Assembly (NCBI GenBank): GCA_039602395.1
Contig: JBCNJP010000013.1
Coordinates: 20,877,663 to 20,941,662 of the forward strand
DNA from: Deinandra increscens subsp. villosa
Taxonomy: Eukaryota > Streptophyta > Magnoliopsida > Asterales > Asteraceae
Reading direction: 5' to 3'
Length of the DNA: 64,000 nucleotides
Positions 62,380 through 64,000 of this stretch are shown one piece after another. The notes below the pieces were generated by a model. It saw nothing but the letters and a program-made list of their open reading frames with translations. It was not told the origin of the DNA and ran no database searches. Position numbers and translations under genes: made by a program. Each line of letters opens with the position of its first letter. The first letter of the stretch is position 1.

Positions 62380-62810
62380 GTTTTTGGTTCGGACGAAAAG
62401 CACTTTCCGGTCGCACAAGGTTTGGATCGAAAAGGGGTTTCCGATCAACAAGGTCAGATCGAAAAGGGTTTCCGAACACAAAGGGTTGGATCGAAAAGGG
62501 TTTCCGATCACACAGGGTCAGATCGAAAAGGGGCTTTGATCGAAAAGTCTCGACTGAGACTTTCCGATTGAGAATTTCTGACGATCGAAAAGTCACTAAG
62601 TACTTTTCGATGGAGACTTTTGATCGAGAAGTCACAAGATGGGACTTCTCGATGATGAACAGCCGATCGAAAAGTGTCACTTTGGCACTTTTCGACTGAG
62701 GGACAGCTGATCGAAAAGACACTAAGGGTCTTTCTCGATCAAAGGTGTGCAGCAGATGAGGGTTTTCGACCAGAGTGACTGGTCGAAAAGTCTTAAAAGG
62801 ATCGAAAAGT
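62380..62810 (-). repeat. Leader array: tandem repeats and GATCGAAAAG hairpins
   Basis: 62380-62540 holds three to four direct units of about 37 bp (GGATCGAAAAGGGTTTCCG). 62540-62800 holds hairpins with covarying arms: ATCGAAAAGT/ACTTTTCGAT, ATCGAGAAGTC/GACTTCTCGAT, TCGAAAAGTG/CACTTTTCGA, TTTTCGACCA/TGGTCGAAAA. It occupies the same place, between PBS and gag, as the array at 22846-23290. Confidence 0.9.
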
Positions 62811-62978
62811 CTTCTAAACACGTACACAGGATCTTGAGAGCTTCTGTTTTTTTTTTAATTTTAAACCTGCAAGAGAGTCTGCCTCGTGCACACTGCTGAA
62901 AATCACAAACACACTCAAACTGTTAGTCACAAAAAACCTGAATCCGATATCGCGAGAGCCTCGAAACTTGCGTTTCTT

Positions 62979-62991
62979 GGCTCTGATACCA
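62979..62991 (-). promoter_or_regulatory. Primer-binding site
   Basis: Plus-strand GGCTCTGATACCA is the reverse complement of TGGTATCAGAGCC, 2 bp inside the 5' LTR. Confidence 0.95.
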
Positions 62992-62993
62992 AT

Positions 62994-63444
62994 CGTAAGG
63001 ATCGAATCAAACCTCACGCGATATCGATGCTTATTAATCTCGTGCGGAATCCGAGATTAACAAGTGATTCAAGGAGAAATCGAAGAACAGTGAATCAAGT
63101 ATACGAAAAGCACTTAAAAGAAACACAAACCGATTTGTAAACTTGAAGAATGTATGATTACCACACTTGTGAGCACCGAATTCACAAGATGAATTCGGAA
63201 CCCCCTTGAATCCGTAAAACACCCAAGAAACCCTAGGAAACCAACAACCCTAATTCTCTAGATAAGCTCACCTTATATAGGAAAGTCTAAACTTGATGAC
63301 CAAGCAAAATAATTCGGCCCACATGGCCTATTTACGACCGGTCATTAGCCCACTAACATCCCACAACCTAACTAACCCAATTACAATTAGTACTAGCTCA
63401 AAAGATTTCTAATGAAAAAGCCTCAAACAAATATGGTCTCTACA
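62994..63444 (-). repeat. 5' LTR (451 bp)
   Basis: Pairs with 53588-54037. The terminal dinucleotide next to the PBS is CG on the plus strand where TG is expected, i.e. one LTR end base has mutated. Confidence 0.93.
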
Positions 63445-63481
63445 ATCTTTCCCTAGGCTTTAGCATGGCCTATTTACGACG
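63445..63481 (-). other. Abnormal junction: second PPT and LTR scrap outside the 5' LTR
   Basis: Outside the 5' LTR the plus strand reads ATCTTTCCCTAGGCTTTAGC, a copy of the element's own PPT and pre-LTR sequence (54038-54057). GGCCTATTTACGAC follows, which also occurs inside the LTR (63335-63348). Then gypsy sequence starts. Confidence 0.85.
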
Positions 63482-64000
63482 TATTTCCTAAGGATTTTCC
63501 AGGTCTACCTCCATACAGACAGATAGAATTTAGATTGATTTAGCACCAGGAGCATCGCCGATTGCTCGAGCACCTTATCGACTAGGCCCAAGCGAACTCC
63601 AAGAGTTGTATGGTCAGTTGCAGGATTTGCTAGAGAAAGGATTTTATTAGACCTAGTTCATCGCCATGGGGAGCGCCTATTCTATTTGTCAAGAAGAAGG
63701 ACGGTACTTTTCGAATGTGTACCGATTACTGTGATTTGAACAAGGTTACTGTGAAGAATCCGTATCCACTTTCGCACATTGACGATTTATTCAATCAACT
63801 TCAAGGTTTGAGTGATTTGAGATCCGGATATCACCAGCTACGCGTTCGAGAGGAAGATGTAGCGAAAACGGCTTTTAGGACCAGGTATAGTCATTACTAG
63901 TTTTTGGTTATGCAGTTCGGGTTAACCAATGTGCCTGTAGTATTCATGGATTTAATGAATCGTGTATGCAAGCCGTATCTTGGTCGATTTGTCATCGTGT
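63482..64000 (+). pseudogene. Gypsy reverse transcriptase fragment (right half of split element)
   Basis: It begins at the VFP..FPGLPPYRQIEF boundary upstream of RT. It is frameshifted near 63540 and 63645, then reads RPSSSPWGAPILFVKKKDGT, FRMCTDYCDLNKVTVKNPYP, DLRSGYHQLRVREEDVAKTA. A TAG at 63898-63900 interrupts before FLVMQFGLTNVPVVFMDLMN and RVCKPYLGRFVIV at the window edge. Compared with 20210-20745 it lacks a few residues before DLRSG and carries scattered changes. Chromovirus-type, more decayed than the 18276 element. Confidence 0.88.

Larger units (their letters stand above)
53588..63444 (-). mobile_element. Near-complete copia/Sirevirus-like element, 9.86 kb
   Basis: Minus-strand order: 5' LTR (63444-62994), PBS, leader with hairpin array, gag, protease, integrase, RT, RNase H, 3'UTR cassette, a second gene-like leader with motif array, extra ORF, PPT, 3' LTR (54037-53588). 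LTRs differ at about 12 of 450 positions (about 97% identical), so it is older than the element at 49805. No target duplication is found; the right junction is abnormal. Few stops break the coding parts. Confidence 0.92.

Overview
This window is plant nuclear DNA made almost wholly of nested LTR retrotransposons, with one large Helitron and three 500-N assembly gaps. I see no free-standing host gene, rRNA cluster or CRISPR array. Families present are Ty1/copia (several with Sirevirus hallmarks: gag with long coiled coils, an extra ORF between pol and the 3' LTR, multiplied polypurine tracts), Ty3/gypsy chromovirus (Tekay/Del-like, with chromodomain) and Ty3/gypsy Tat-like (second RNase H, antisense ORF). 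The extra copia ORF resembles those I know from daisy-family (Asteraceae) elements, so Asteraceae is my best guess. The genus cannot be read from the sequence.

Layout. 1-2493: decayed copia pol (+). 2494-5754: its non-coding 3' part, with a 14-copy TTGGCGATCTCG array ahead of a TATA-like box and a gene-like leader. 5755-9769: a second copia family (LTR, PBS, gag, protease), cut by a gap. 10308-32500: a Tekay-type gypsy element with 2.5-kb LTRs. Its 5' leader holds a TRIM unit joined exactly at the primer-binding site and a 6.5-kb Helitron (11340-17863) in a TA microsatellite. Its pol is split by a 6.8-kb non-autonomous copia (21487-28277, target duplication AAAAG). 32501-36565: Tat-like pol with two intron-like insertions, then an antisense ORF. 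37066-39055: a solo-LTR-like block with a tRNA-like module. 39056-46190: two opposed gag-only copies of another copia family. 46213-49804: 3' LTR and extra ORF (-) of the same family as 5755-9769, cut by a very young non-autonomous LTR element (49805-52086). 52588-53375: 3' end of another copia. 53376-53587 and 63482-64000: halves of a gypsy element split by a 9.86-kb copia on the minus strand (53588-63444) that still shows gag, protease, integrase, RT, RNase H and the extra ORF.

The most interesting signal is non-coding. At least six lineages carry their own short CG-containing motif repeated many times, usually just upstream of a TATA box. In one family the motif is arranged as serial hairpins whose two arms change together. 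Four copia copies from three lineages share an ordered 3'UTR cassette (GGTAGGCTCNGC, then repeats of a TTTGCGTGAGCAA/GACCTGG module). Canonical GT-AG introns that restore reading frame are seen in gypsy gag and in the Tat second RNase H. Coding regions are mostly broken by C-to-T nonsense changes, frameshifts and nested insertions, so most elements could move only with proteins supplied in trans.
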